From assembly GCF_000720175.1 (NCBI RefSeq), contig NZ_JOIX01000013.1, positions 62,001 to 126,000 on the forward strand: a DNA stretch of 64,000 nucleotides, given 5' to 3'. The translations under genes and the position numbers were made by a program. Below, piece after piece: positions 52,872 to 61,060 of the stretch. The stretch is from Streptomyces sp. NRRL S-337 (lineage in GTDB: Bacteria; Actinomycetota; Actinomycetes; Streptomycetales; Streptomycetaceae). Position 1 is the first letter of the stretch, and each line of letters begins with the position of its first letter. The notes beneath the pieces are model-generated. The model worked only from the letters and a program-made list of their open reading frames with translations, was not told the origin of the DNA and did no database searches.

Positions 52872-53309
52872 ATGTCGCTCTACGCCGCGTACGCCGGCAA
52901 CCTCGACGCGCGGCTGATGTCCCGCCGCGCACCGCACTCGCCGCTGCGCGGCACGGGCTGGCTCAGCGGCTGGCGGCTCACCTTCGGCGGCGAGCAGATG
53001 GGGTGGGAGGGCGCCCTCGCGACGGTGGTCGAGGACCCGGACTCCCAGCTCTTCGTCGCGCTCTACGACATCGCCCCGATGGACGAGGAGTCCTTGGACC
53101 GCTGGGAGGGCGTCGGCATGGGTATCTACCGCCGGATGCGGGTCCGGGTGCACACCCTCGAAGGCGACGAGACCGCCTGGATCTACGTCCTCAACGGCTA
53201 CGAGGGCGGCCTCCCCTCCGCCCGCTACCTGGGCGAGATCGCCGACGCCGCCGAATCCGCCGGCGCCCCCCACGACTACGTCATGGAACTCCGCAAGCGG
53301 CCTTGCTGA
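52872..53309 (+). CDS. Gamma-glutamylcyclotransferase-like protein
   Basis: This 145-residue protein of the GGCT/AIG2-like fold has the N-terminal substrate loop LYAAYAGNLD in place of the usual YGSN-type loop, and the acidic catalytic residue region (VALYDIAPMDEESLDRWEGV). It may release 5-oxoproline from gamma-glutamyl compounds or act on gamma-glutamylamines; Streptomyces uses mycothiol, not glutathione, so the substrate is uncertain. It is divergent from lpdA and followed by a hairpin. Confidence 0.78.
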   Translation: MSLYAAYAGNLDARLMSRRAPHSPLRGTGWLSGWRLTFGGEQMGWEGALATVVEDPDSQLFVALYDIAPMDEESLDRWEGVGMGIYRRMRVRVHTLEGDETAWIYVLNGYEGGLPSARYLGEIADAAESAGAPHDYVMELRKRPC

Positions 53310-53316
53310 CGGGGCG

Positions 53317-53339
53317 GGCGGGCGGTCCTGCCGCCCGCC
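53317..53339. terminator. Hairpin downstream of the cyclotransferase gene
   Basis: A 9-bp perfect stem (GGCGGGCGG with its complement) with a 5-nt loop starts 8 bp after the stop codon. Confidence 0.55.
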
Positions 53340-53524
53340 GGGCCTTGCCGATGCCGGGCCGTGCCCACCTCATGCCCGGGCCGAGCTCACCTCCTGTCCG
53401 GGCCGTGCCCCCTCCTGTCCACGCCGGGCTCACTTCCTGTCCGCGCCGGGACCGCGGCATGTCCGGGGCAGGTCGTTCGTCAAAAGCCACAAGAGAACGT
53501 TGCCAGCACCGTGAGCAGCGACAT

Positions 53525-53554
53525 CTACGCGCGTAGGGGAATACCGGCTACCCT
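53525..53554 (+). promoter_or_regulatory. pnp promoter with CTACGCGCGTAG operator
   Basis: The perfect 12-bp palindrome CTACGCGCGTAG (53525-53536) covers the place of the -35 element. The -10 TACCCT (53549-53554) is 7 nt before GTG 53562, so the transcript is leaderless. The same palindrome stands in the deoC promoter (57020-57031). Confidence 0.7.
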
Positions 53555-53561
53555 CGTCCGC

Positions 53562-54383
53562 GTGAACGCATCTGTTACCCCGGACATCGCGCGCGACCCC
53601 CAGGGCGCCGCCGACGCCGCCGCCGCCCGCCTGCGCGAGCTGACCGGCGCCGAGACCCACGACGTCGCCCTGGTGATGGGCTCCGGCTGGGCGCCGGCAG
53701 CCGAGGCCCTGGGCGCGCCCGAGCACGAATTCCCCGTCACCGAGCTGCCCGGCTTCCCGCCCCCGGCCGTCGCCGGCCACGGCGGCAAGATCCGCTCCTA
53801 CAAGATCGGCGAGAAGCGCGCCCTGGTCTTCCTCGGCCGCACGCACTACTACGAGGGCCGGGGCGTCGCCGCCGTCGCGCACGGCGTCCGCACCGCCGTC
53901 GCCGCCGGCTGCAAGACCGTCGTGCTCACCAACGGGTGCGGTGGCCTGCGCCAGGGCATGCGCCCGGGCCAGCCGGTCCTCATCAGCGACCACCTGAACC
54001 TCACCGCCACCTCCCCGATCGTCGGCGCGAACTTCGTCGACCTGACGGACCTGTACTCGCCGCGGCTGCGCGCGCTGTGCAAGGAGATCGACCCGAGCCT
54101 GGAGGAGGGCGTCTACGTCCAGTTCCCCGGCCCGCACTACGAGACCCCGGCCGAGATCAAGATGATCCGGACCCTGGGTGCCGACCTGGTCGGCATGTCC
54201 ACCGTCCTGGAGGCCATCGCGGCCCGCGAGGCCGGTGCGGAGGTGCTCGGGCTGTCGCTGGTGACGAACCTCGCCGCCGGCATGACGGGTGAGCCGCTCA
54301 ACCACGAAGAGGTCCTGCAGGCCGGCCGCGACTCCGCGACCCGGATGGGGAGCCTGCTCGGACAGGTCCTCAGCAAGATCTGA
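53562..54383 (+). CDS. Purine nucleoside phosphorylase
   Basis: This 273-residue enzyme splits (deoxy)inosine and (deoxy)guanosine with phosphate to the base and (deoxy)ribose-1-phosphate. It belongs to the trimeric, PNP-II type: the phosphate loop MGSGW, RTHYYEG, TNGCGGL and [18 protein letters not shown] are conserved, and the MS-T and N-H base contacts lie in GMSTVLEA and [11 protein letters not shown]. The GTG at 53562 is fixed by the -10 box 7 nt upstream. The next gene (sugar phosphomutase) follows on the same strand and would use the sugar-1-phosphate. Confidence 0.93.
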   Translation: MNASVTPDIARDPQGAADAAAARLRELTGAETHDVALVMGSGWAPAAEALGAPEHEFPVTELPGFPPPAVAGHGGKIRSYKIGEKRALVFLGRTHYYEGRGVAAVAHGVRTAVAAGCKTVVLTNGCGGLRQGMRPGQPVLISDHLNLTATSPIVGANFVDLTDLYSPRLRALCKEIDPSLEEGVYVQFPGPHYETPAEIKMIRTLGADLVGMSTVLEAIAAREAGAEVLGLSLVTNLAAGMTGEPLNHEEVLQAGRDSATRMGSLLGQVLSKI

Positions 54384-54534
54384 GATCCGGCCGAGGGCCC
54401 GGCCATGGCCGCACGCCGCCGCCATGGCCGGACCGCCGAGGGCCCGGCCGCGGCCGGTCCGGCGACCGGGCCGGGGCCGGCTCCGGTTCCCCGCACCCAC
54501 CTCACCCACCGCATCCACTAGGCAGGAGCATGAC

Positions 54535-56214
54535 GTGGCTACCGAATCCGCGGAGCTGATCGACCGGGCCCGGGCCTGGCTGGCCGAGGACCCCGACCCG
54601 GAGACCCGGGACGAGTTGTCCAAGCTGATCGCGGCCGAGGACACCGACGAGCTGGCGGCCCGGTTCGCCGGCACCCTGCAGTTCGGCACGGCCGGGCTGC
54701 GCGGGGAGCTGGGCGCGGGCCCGATGCGGATGAACCGTTCGGTGGTCATCCGGGCCGCGGCCGGCCTCGCCGCGTACCTGAAGGCGAAGGGCGAGGGTTC
54801 CGGCCTGGTCGTCATCGGCTACGACGCGCGCCACAAGAGCGCCGACTTCGCGCGGGACACCGCGGCCGTCATGGTCGGCGCCGGCCTGCGCGCCGCGCTG
54901 CTGCCGCGGCCGCTGCCCACCCCCGTCCTGGCCTTCGCGATCCGGCACCTGGGCGCGGTGGCCGGCGTCGAGGTCACCGCCAGCCACAACCCGCCGCGCG
55001 ACAACGGCTACAAGGTCTACCTGGGGGACGGTTCGCAGATCGTGCCGCCCGCGGACGGGGAGATCGCCGCGGAGATCGCCGCGGTGCGCTCACTGTCGGA
55101 CGTACCGCGGCCCGGGTCCGGCTGGGAGACCCTCGACGACGCGGTTCTGGACGCCTACCTGGCGCGTACGGACGCGGTGCTGACGCCCGGCTCGGCCCGG
55201 GACCTCGACGTCGTCTACACGCCCCTGCACGGCGTCGGCCGGGACGTGCTCGTCGCCGCCTTCGCCCGGGCCGGCTTCCCGGCCCCCGCGGTCGTGGCGG
55301 AGCAGGCCGAGCCGGACCCGGACTTCCCGACGGTCGCGTTCCCCAACCCGGAGGAGCCGGGCGCGATGGACCTCGCGTTCGCCACCGCCCGGGAGCGGGG
55401 CGAAGACGTCGACCTGGTGATCGCCAACGACCCGGACGCGGACCGCTGTGCCGTCGCCGTCCCGGCCCCCGGCACCCCCGAGGGCTGGCGGATGCTGCGC
55501 GGTGACGAGGTCGGCGCGCTGCTCGCCGCCCACCTCGTCAGCAAGCAGGCGTCCGGCACGTTCGCGACGACCATCGTCTCCTCGCAGCTGATGTCCCGTA
55601 TCGCCGCGGCCTCCTCGCTGCCCTACGAGGAGACCCTGACCGGCTTCAAGTGGCTGGCCCGGGTGGACGGTCTGCGGTACGCCTACGAGGAGGCGCTCGG
55701 CTACTGCGTCGACCCGGAGGGCGTCCGCGACAAGGACGGCATCACCGCCGCCCTGCTGGTCACCGAGCTGGCCGCGGAGCTCAAGCGGGCCGGCCGGACG
55801 ATCGCCGATCTGCTGGACGACCTCGCGGTGGAGTTCGGGGTGCACGCGACCGACCAGCTGTCGGTACGGGTCGAGGACCTGACGCTGATCGCCGACGCGA
55901 TGCGCCGGCTCCGCGAGCAGCCGCCGGCCGCGCTGGCCGGTCTGGCGGTGACCCAGGCGGACGACCTGAACCAGGGCACCGACGCCCTCCCGCCGACCGA
56001 CGGACTGCGCTACTACCTCTCCGGCTCCCCCGAGGCCGGCATCGAGTCCGCCCGTGTCGTCGTGCGCCCCAGTGGCACCGAGCCCAAGCTGAAGTGCTAT
56101 CTGGAGGTCGTCGCGCCGGTGTCCGGGCCGGAGGCGCTCGACGCGGCGCGCACGAGGGCGGCCGCCACCCTGGCCGCCATCAAGGAGGACGTGTCGGCGG
56201 CGGCCGGGATCTGA
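54535..56214 (+). CDS. Phosphopentomutase/phosphohexomutase (alpha-D-phosphohexomutase family)
   Basis: This 559-residue mutase has the phosphoserine loop TASHNPPRDNGYK, the Mg-binding DPDADR and the C-terminal phosphate-binding RPSGTEPKLK. The length, the start MATESAELIDRA and the FGTAGLRGELG segment match the PGM2-like group, whose members act well on pentose-1-phosphates. Given its position between purine nucleoside phosphorylase and deoC, conversion of (deoxy)ribose-1-P to the 5-phosphate is more likely than mannose or glucose metabolism; many databases call such genes manB or pgm. GTG 54535 has AGGAG upstream. Confidence 0.87.
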   Translation: MATESAELIDRARAWLAEDPDPETRDELSKLIAAEDTDELAARFAGTLQFGTAGLRGELGAGPMRMNRSVVIRAAAGLAAYLKAKGEGSGLVVIGYDARHKSADFARDTAAVMVGAGLRAALLPRPLPTPVLAFAIRHLGAVAGVEVTASHNPPRDNGYKVYLGDGSQIVPPADGEIAAEIAAVRSLSDVPRPGSGWETLDDAVLDAYLARTDAVLTPGSARDLDVVYTPLHGVGRDVLVAAFARAGFPAPAVVAEQAEPDPDFPTVAFPNPEEPGAMDLAFATARERGEDVDLVIANDPDADRCAVAVPAPGTPEGWRMLRGDEVGALLAAHLVSKQASGTFATTIVSSQLMSRIAAASSLPYEETLTGFKWLARVDGLRYAYEEALGYCVDPEGVRDKDGITAALLVTELAAELKRAGRTIADLLDDLAVEFGVHATDQLSVRVEDLTLIADAMRRLREQPPAALAGLAVTQADDLNQGTDALPPTDGLRYYLSGSPEAGIESARVVVRPSGTEPKLKCYLEVVAPVSGPEALDAARTRAAATLAAIKEDVSAAAGI

Positions 56215-56235
56215 CGGTCCCCTGCCACCTGCTGC

Positions 56236-56265
56236 AAGGCCCCTCGCCCTCGGGCGGGGGGCCTT
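56236..56265. terminator. Terminator hairpin after the phosphomutase gene
   Basis: A 14-bp stem (AAGGCCCCTCGCCC with GGGCGGGGGGCCTT, one G-U pair) with a 2-nt loop lies 22 bp after the stop, facing the convergent PH-domain gene. Confidence 0.7.
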
Positions 56266-56294
56266 TCCCGTAGGGGAGCCGGAGTCCGGGTGTG

Positions 56295-56921
56295 TCAGAG
56301 CGCGAGCATCACGACGAGGCCGACCGCGCCCGCCACGAGGGGCGCGAGGATCTCGTACGCCCAGCGGACCACCGGCTCGCCCTGGGTGTCCGCCCGGCCC
56401 GCGACGCGTTCCTTGATCTCGCGCAGTTCGTCCAGGGCCTGGTCGGCCAGGGCGCGCGGGGCCGGTCCGGCGCCGGCGTCCGGGCCGAACCGGGGGGTGT
56501 CCGCGCCGGCGCCGCGCAGGGCCTGCCGGTTCGCCTTCTTGCGCTGCCGCAGGGAGACCGGGATGGCCCAGAGCTGGAATTTCCCGGCGGTGGTGAACAC
56601 CTCCGTGGAGAACGAGGCGCGCAGCTCCTCGACCGCGCTCCAGGGCAGCGTGATCGTACGGAACGGATTGCGCACGGTCAGCCGCTCGTCGCCGGCCCGC
56701 ACCAGCGGCCGCAGGGTGAAGGCGGCCACCAGCGGGACGCCGAGGAGCACGGCGAACACCGTGGTCAGCTTGGCGTGCGGGGTGCCGTGCAGCAGGGCGT
56801 CGGCACCGAGCCAGCCGCCGAGCAGCAGGAGCAGGACGCCGCCGACGAGGGCCGCGGGCGAGCGGTAGCTGCGCTCGGCGTACTGCTGCGGTGGCGGGGT
56901 GGTCCGGTCCTGGCGCGTCAT
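56295..56921 (-). CDS. PH domain-containing membrane protein
   Basis: This 208-residue protein has two N-terminal membrane segments (ALVGGVLLLLLGGWLGADAL and LTTVFAVLLGVPLVAAFTL). A bacterial PH-like (bPH2/YdbT-related) domain follows (RLTVRNPFRTITLPWSAVEE), then a charged linker and a third membrane segment at the C-terminus (ILAPLVAGAVGLVVMLAL). Function is unknown. It interrupts the nucleoside genes on the opposite strand and is conserved-looking in codon use. Confidence 0.82.
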   Translation of the reverse strand: MTRQDRTTPPPQQYAERSYRSPAALVGGVLLLLLGGWLGADALLHGTPHAKLTTVFAVLLGVPLVAAFTLRPLVRAGDERLTVRNPFRTITLPWSAVEELRASFSTEVFTTAGKFQLWAIPVSLRQRKKANRQALRGAGADTPRFGPDAGAGPAPRALADQALDELREIKERVAGRADTQGEPVVRWAYEILAPLVAGAVGLVVMLAL

Positions 56922-57008
56922 GCCGCCGATTCTGCCTGACCGTCCGGATGCCGGACATTGCGTTACGGCATCATTCGGGCAGTGGCCGGAATGGCGGCGT
57001 CCAGGGGG

Positions 57009-57038
57009 ATGACATTGCGCTACGCGCGTAGATATGCT
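57009..57038 (+). promoter_or_regulatory. deoC promoter with CTACGCGCGTAG operator
   Basis: ATGACA (57009-57014, five of six bases of TTGACA) and TATGCT (57033-57038) are separated by 18 bp. The 12-bp palindrome CTACGCGCGTAG (57020-57031) fills the spacer. TATGCT lies 6 nt before GTG 57045, so the transcript is leaderless. An operator inside the spacer would block polymerase. Confidence 0.75.
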
Positions 57039-57044
57039 CCCCTC

Positions 57045-58046
57045 GTGACCATGCCCATCACTGTTCCCGCATACGGCAAGGAAGCCGCGGGGCGTCTGGC
57101 GTCAATGGCGGCCGTGACCGCCGACGACGGTGCGCTGCGCCGCTTCCTCCACGGCCTCCCCGGCGTCGACGCGGTCGGCCTCGAAGCCCGCGCCGCCACC
57201 CTCGGCACCCGCTCGATCAAGACCACGGCGAAGGCGTACGCCATCGACCTCGCCCTCTCGATGATCGACCTGACGACCCTCGAAGGCGCGGACACCCCGG
57301 GCAAGGTCCGGGCGCTGTGCGCCAAGGGCATCAACCCGGATCCCACCGACCGCACCACCCCCAAGGTCGCGGCGATCTGCGTCTACCCCGACATGGTCGC
57401 GACGGCCAAGGAGGCGCTCGGCGACTCCGGCATCCACGTCGCGTCCGTCGCCACCGCCTTCCCGGCCGGCCGCGCCGCGCTGCCGGTCAAGCTGGCCGAC
57501 ACCCGGGACGCGGTCGCGGCCGGCGCCGACGAGATCGACATGGTGATCGACCGGGGCGCCTTCCTCTCAGGCCGCTACCTGCAGGTCTTCGAGGAGATCA
57601 AGGCCGTCAAGGAGGCCTGCGCCCGGCCCGACGGCTCGGCCGCGCACCTGAAGGTCATCTTCGAGACCGGCGAGCTCCAGACGTACGACAACGTCCGCCG
57701 GGCCTCCTGGCTGTCGATGCTGGCCGGCGCCGACTTCATCAAGACCTCCACCGGCAAGGTGGCCGTGAACGCCACCCCGCCCGTCACGCTGCTGATGCTG
57801 GAGGCGGTCCGCGACTTCCACGCCGCCACCGGCGTCCAGGTCGGCGTGAAGCCGGCCGGCGGGATCCGCACCACCAAGGACGCGATCAAGTACCTGGTGA
57901 TGGTCAACGAGACGCTCGGCGAGCCCTGGCTGACCGCCGACTGGTTCCGCTTCGGCGCCTCCAGCCTCCTGAACGACCTGCTGATGCAGCGCCAGAAGCT
58001 CAGCACCGGCCGCTACTCCGGCCCCGACTACGTCACGGTGGACTGA
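57045..58046 (+). CDS. deoC: Deoxyribose-phosphate aldolase
   Basis: This 333-residue class I aldolase cleaves 2-deoxyribose-5-phosphate to glyceraldehyde-3-phosphate and acetaldehyde. The Schiff-base lysine is Lys233 (ADFIKTSTGKVA), the proton relay lysine Lys269 (VGVKPAGGIRT), and the aspartate lies in EIDMVIDRGAF. It is longer than E. coli DeoC because of an N-terminal extension typical of actinobacterial and eukaryotic members. The start is the GTG at 57045, which matches the leaderless promoter; longer upstream frames run through the promoter. The aldehyde dehydrogenase gene begins 7 nt after its stop. Confidence 0.95.
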   Translation: MTMPITVPAYGKEAAGRLASMAAVTADDGALRRFLHGLPGVDAVGLEARAATLGTRSIKTTAKAYAIDLALSMIDLTTLEGADTPGKVRALCAKGINPDPTDRTTPKVAAICVYPDMVATAKEALGDSGIHVASVATAFPAGRAALPVKLADTRDAVAAGADEIDMVIDRGAFLSGRYLQVFEEIKAVKEACARPDGSAAHLKVIFETGELQTYDNVRRASWLSMLAGADFIKTSTGKVAVNATPPVTLLMLEAVRDFHAATGVQVGVKPAGGIRTTKDAIKYLVMVNETLGEPWLTADWFRFGASSLLNDLLMQRQKLSTGRYSGPDYVTVD

Positions 58047-58053
58047 GGCACCC

Positions 58054-59484
58054 ATGACCTTCGAATACGCACCCGCACCCGAGTCCCGCTCGGTCGTCGA
58101 CATCGCGCCGTCCTACGGACTGTTCATCGACGGCGAGTTCGCCCCGGCCGCCGACGGCAAGGTCTTCAAGACCGTCTCCCCCTCCTCCGAGGAGGTCCTG
58201 TCCGAGGTCGCCCAGGCCACCACCGACGACGTCGACCGGGCCGTGAAGGCCGCCCGCAAGGCGTTCGAGAAGTGGTCGGCGCTGCCGGGCGCCGAGCGCG
58301 CCAAGTACCTGTTCCGGATCGCCCGGATCATCCAGGAGCGCTCGCGCGAGCTGGCCGTCCTGGAGTCGCTGGACAACGGCAAGCCGATCCGCGAGTCCCG
58401 TGACGCCGACCTGCCGCTGGTCGCCGCGCACTTCTTCTACTACGCGGGCTGGGCCGACAAGCTCGACCACGCCGGCTACGGCCCGAACCCGCGCGCCCTG
58501 GGCGTCGCGGGCCAGGTCATCCCGTGGAACTTCCCGCTGCTGATGCTGGCGTGGAAGATCGCCCCGGCGCTGGCGACCGGCAACACGGTCGTGCTGAAGC
58601 CGGCCGAGACCACCCCGCTGTCCGCGCTGTTCTTCGCGGACGTCTGCCGCCAGGCGGGCCTGCCCAAGGGCGTCGTCAACATCCTCACCGGGGACGGCTC
58701 GACGGGCGCGGCGCTGGTGGCCCACCCCGACGTCAACAAGGTGGCCTTCACCGGCTCCACCGAGGTCGGCAAGGCCATCGCCCGTACGGTCGCCGGCACC
58801 GACAAGAAGCTCACCCTGGAACTGGGCGGCAAGGCGGCGAACATCGTCTTCGACGACGCCCCCATCGACCAGGCCGTCGAGGGCATCGTCAACGGCATCT
58901 TCTTCAACCAGGGCCACGTCTGCTGCGCCGGCTCCCGCCTCCTGGTGCAGGAGTCGGTCCAGGACGAGCTGCTGGACGCGCTCAAGCGGCGGATGCAGAC
59001 CCTGCGCGTGGGCGACCCGCTGGACAAGAACACCGACGTCGGTGCGATCAACTCGGCCGAGCAGCTGGCCCGGATCACCGAGCTGGCCGACGCGGGCGAG
59101 GCCGAGGGCGCCGAGCGCTGGGCCCCGGCCTGTGAACTCCCCTCCGCCGGCTATTGGTTCGCGCCCACGCTCTTCACGGGCGTCACCCAGGCCCACCGGA
59201 TCGCCCGGGAGGAGATCTTCGGCCCGGTGCTGTCCGTGCTGACCTTCCGCACCCCGGCCGAGGCCGTGGAGAAGGCCAACAACACCCCGTACGGCCTCTC
59301 CGCGGGCATCTGGACGGAGAAGGGCTCGCGCATCCTGTGGATGGCGAACAAGCTCCGTGCGGGTGTCATCTGGTCCAACACGTTCAACAAGTTCGACCCG
59401 GCCTCGCCGTTCGGCGGTTACAAGGAGTCGGGCTTCGGCCGCGAGGGCGGCCGGCACGGTCTGGAGGCGTACCTCGATGTCTGA
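58054..59484 (+). CDS. Aldehyde dehydrogenase
   Basis: This 476-residue NAD(P)-dependent aldehyde dehydrogenase has a complete active site: the general base Glu256 (TLELGGKAANIVF), the nucleophile cysteine in NQGHVCCAGSRLLV (Cys290 or 291; alignment favours the second), the NAD-binding VIPWNFPLLMLAWKIAPALA and FTGSTEVGKAI, and EEIFGPVLSV. It begins 7 nt after deoC, so it is in the same operon and would oxidise the acetaldehyde (or glyceraldehyde-type product) from the aldolase. The next gene is a half-length paralogue that overlaps it by 8 bp. Confidence 0.92.
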   Translation: MTFEYAPAPESRSVVDIAPSYGLFIDGEFAPAADGKVFKTVSPSSEEVLSEVAQATTDDVDRAVKAARKAFEKWSALPGAERAKYLFRIARIIQERSRELAVLESLDNGKPIRESRDADLPLVAAHFFYYAGWADKLDHAGYGPNPRALGVAGQVIPWNFPLLMLAWKIAPALATGNTVVLKPAETTPLSALFFADVCRQAGLPKGVVNILTGDGSTGAALVAHPDVNKVAFTGSTEVGKAIARTVAGTDKKLTLELGGKAANIVFDDAPIDQAVEGIVNGIFFNQGHVCCAGSRLLVQESVQDELLDALKRRMQTLRVGDPLDKNTDVGAINSAEQLARITELADAGEAEGAERWAPACELPSAGYWFAPTLFTGVTQAHRIAREEIFGPVLSVLTFRTPAEAVEKANNTPYGLSAGIWTEKGSRILWMANKLRAGVIWSNTFNKFDPASPFGGYKESGFGREGGRHGLEAYLDV

Positions 59485-60337
59485 GCGTCTGTCGGTCTTC
59501 AAGACCTACAAGCTGTACGTGGGCGGGAAGTTCCCGCGTTCCGAGAGCGGCCGGGTGTACGAGGTGAGTGACGCGAAGGGCAACTGGCTGGCGAACGCAC
59601 CCCTGTCCTCCCGCAAGGACGCGCGGGACGCGGTGGTCGCCGCCCGCAAGGCGTTCGGCGGCTGGTCGGGCGCCACGGCGTACAACCGCGGGCAGATCCT
59701 CTACCGCATCGCCGAGATGCTGGAGGGCTGCCGCGACCAGTTCGTCGCCGAGGTCGCCGACGCCGAGGGGCTGTCCAGGTCCAAGGCCACCGCCCAGGTG
59801 GAGGCGGCGATCGACCGCTGGGTCTGGTACGCGGGCTGGTCCGACAAGGTCGCGCAGATCGCCGGCGGCGCCAACCCCGTCGCGGGCCCGTACTTCAACC
59901 TCTCCTCGCCCGAGCCGACCGGTGTGGTCGCGGTCCTGGCCCCGCAGAAGTCGTCGTTCCTGGGCCTGGTCTCGGTGATCGCGCCGGCCGTCGTCACCGG
60001 CAACACCACCGTGGTGGTCGCCTCGGAGAAGTCCCCGCTGCCGGCCCTGTCACTGGGTGAGGTGCTGGCCACGTCCGACCTGCCGGGCGGTGTGGTCAAC
60101 GTCCTCTCGGGCCGTACGGCGGAGATCGCCGCGCCGCTCGCCGCGCACCAGGACGTCAACGCGCTCGATCTCGCGGGTGCGGACGCCGGGTTGGCCAAGG
60201 AGCTGGAGATCGCGGCGGCCGACAACCTCAAGCGGGTGCTGCGCCCGCGCACGGAGGACTGGGGCGCCGACCCGGGCACGGACCGGCTGCTGGCCTTCCT
60301 GGAGACGAAGACGGTCTGGCACCCGATGGGTGTCTGA
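59477..60337 (+). CDS. Half-length aldehyde dehydrogenase-like protein (no catalytic domain)
   Basis: This 286-residue protein matches the N-terminal, NAD-binding part of aldehyde dehydrogenases (KLYVGGKFPRSESGRVYEVS, WYAGWSDKVAQ, VTGNTTVVVASEKSPLPAL). It ends soon after the second cofactor segment. Neither the ELGGK glutamate nor the catalytic cysteine motif is present, so it cannot be a normal dehydrogenase. ATG 59477 overlaps the stop of the full-length gene by 8 bp and they are likely coupled. The protein reads intact and not as debris; it may form mixed oligomers with its neighbour. From memory, a similar pair lies downstream of deoC in S. coelicolor. Confidence 0.82.
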   Translation: MSERLSVFKTYKLYVGGKFPRSESGRVYEVSDAKGNWLANAPLSSRKDARDAVVAARKAFGGWSGATAYNRGQILYRIAEMLEGCRDQFVAEVADAEGLSRSKATAQVEAAIDRWVWYAGWSDKVAQIAGGANPVAGPYFNLSSPEPTGVVAVLAPQKSSFLGLVSVIAPAVVTGNTTVVVASEKSPLPALSLGEVLATSDLPGGVVNVLSGRTAEIAAPLAAHQDVNALDLAGADAGLAKELEIAAADNLKRVLRPRTEDWGADPGTDRLLAFLETKTVWHPMGV

Positions 60338-60355
60338 TCCGGCGCGTCCACGACG

Positions 60356-60395
60356 CACCACCGCCCCGGGTGCCGCGGCACCCGGGGCGGTGGTG
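60356..60395. terminator. Perfect 40-bp palindrome, terminator
   Basis: Two perfect 20-bp arms (starting CACCACCGCCCCGGGTG) meet without a spacer. It lies 18 bp after the aldehyde dehydrogenase-like gene and 27 bp from the stop of the convergent secreted protein gene. As RNA it forms a very strong hairpin. Confidence 0.8.
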
Positions 60396-60422
60396 TGTCC
60401 GGAGCAGGACGGGAGTTGGCGG

Positions 60423-60881
60423 TCAGCCGGGCAGGATCCGTTCGACCTTGTTGACCAGCGGGACGTCGCGGATCGCCGCACCGTGCGAGAGGCTGCCCGT
60501 CACCAGGTCGGTGCTGAGCGGCTTGAAGTCGGCGACCTGGGTGCCGACGGCGTTGGCGAGCGGGTCGACGCCGGTGTTGGCCAGCGGGTCCACCTGGATG
60601 TTCTTCAGCGGCCCGACGCCGCCGGCCGCGGAGGTCAGCAGCGCGCCGGTCAACGCGTGGGCGGTGGCGCCGGTGTCGGTGCTGTGCCGGCCGGGACCGT
60701 GCCGGTCGGGTCCGTGACCGGGGCTGTGGTCAGGAGTGTGGTGCGGGGTGGACGCGGGGGCCGCGCCTGCCGTCGCCGCACCGCCCCCCGCGAGCGCGGC
60801 GCCGGCCGCGGAGACCACCAGGCCGGCGCGCAGCAGGGTGCGCGGGACGCGGCTGGGCTTGGGACGTGCGTGGGAGGGCAT
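60423..60881 (-). CDS. Small secreted protein, His/Pro/Gly-rich
   Basis: This 152-residue protein has a signal peptide (LLRAGLVVSAAGAALAGG, cleavage near AGAAP), then a His/Pro/Gly-rich region (HHTPDHSPGHGPDRHGPGRH) that might bind metal, and a conserved-looking C-terminal half with the repeated phrase DPLANTGVDPLANAVGTQ. No known domain. AGGTGG lies upstream of ATG 60881. It is divergent from the uridine-kinase-like gene. Confidence 0.75.
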   Translation of the reverse strand: MPSHARPKPSRVPRTLLRAGLVVSAAGAALAGGGAATAGAAPASTPHHTPDHSPGHGPDRHGPGRHSTDTGATAHALTGALLTSAAGGVGPLKNIQVDPLANTGVDPLANAVGTQVADFKPLSTDLVTGSLSHGAAIRDVPLVNKVERILPG

Positions 60882-61046
60882 CTGCCACCTGCCTGTGGTT
60901 CGAAAAGCGTCTAAAAGCGTCGGAATATATCGGAAGCGTGCGGCGTTCCAGGGGCGTCGGGTAATCGTCTGACCGCGTAGCGTAGTTGAGCTGCGGGTGG
61001 GCGGGCCACCTCGCGCGCCAGGGGTAGCCCACACGGCGCAATGCGG

Positions 61047-61052
61047 GACAAT
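61047..61052 (+). promoter_or_regulatory. Candidate -10 (GACAAT) of the uridine-kinase-like gene, leaderless
   Basis: GACAAT lies 8 nt before GTG 61061 and there is no Shine-Dalgarno. Confidence 0.4.
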
Positions 61053-61060
61053 GGCTGTCC

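Noticed and set aside
60975..60985. Possible third copy of the CTACGCGCGTAG operator in front of the uridine-kinase-like gene
   Set aside because: Only overlapping half-sites (GCGTAGCGTAG) in direct orientation are present, not the palindrome.
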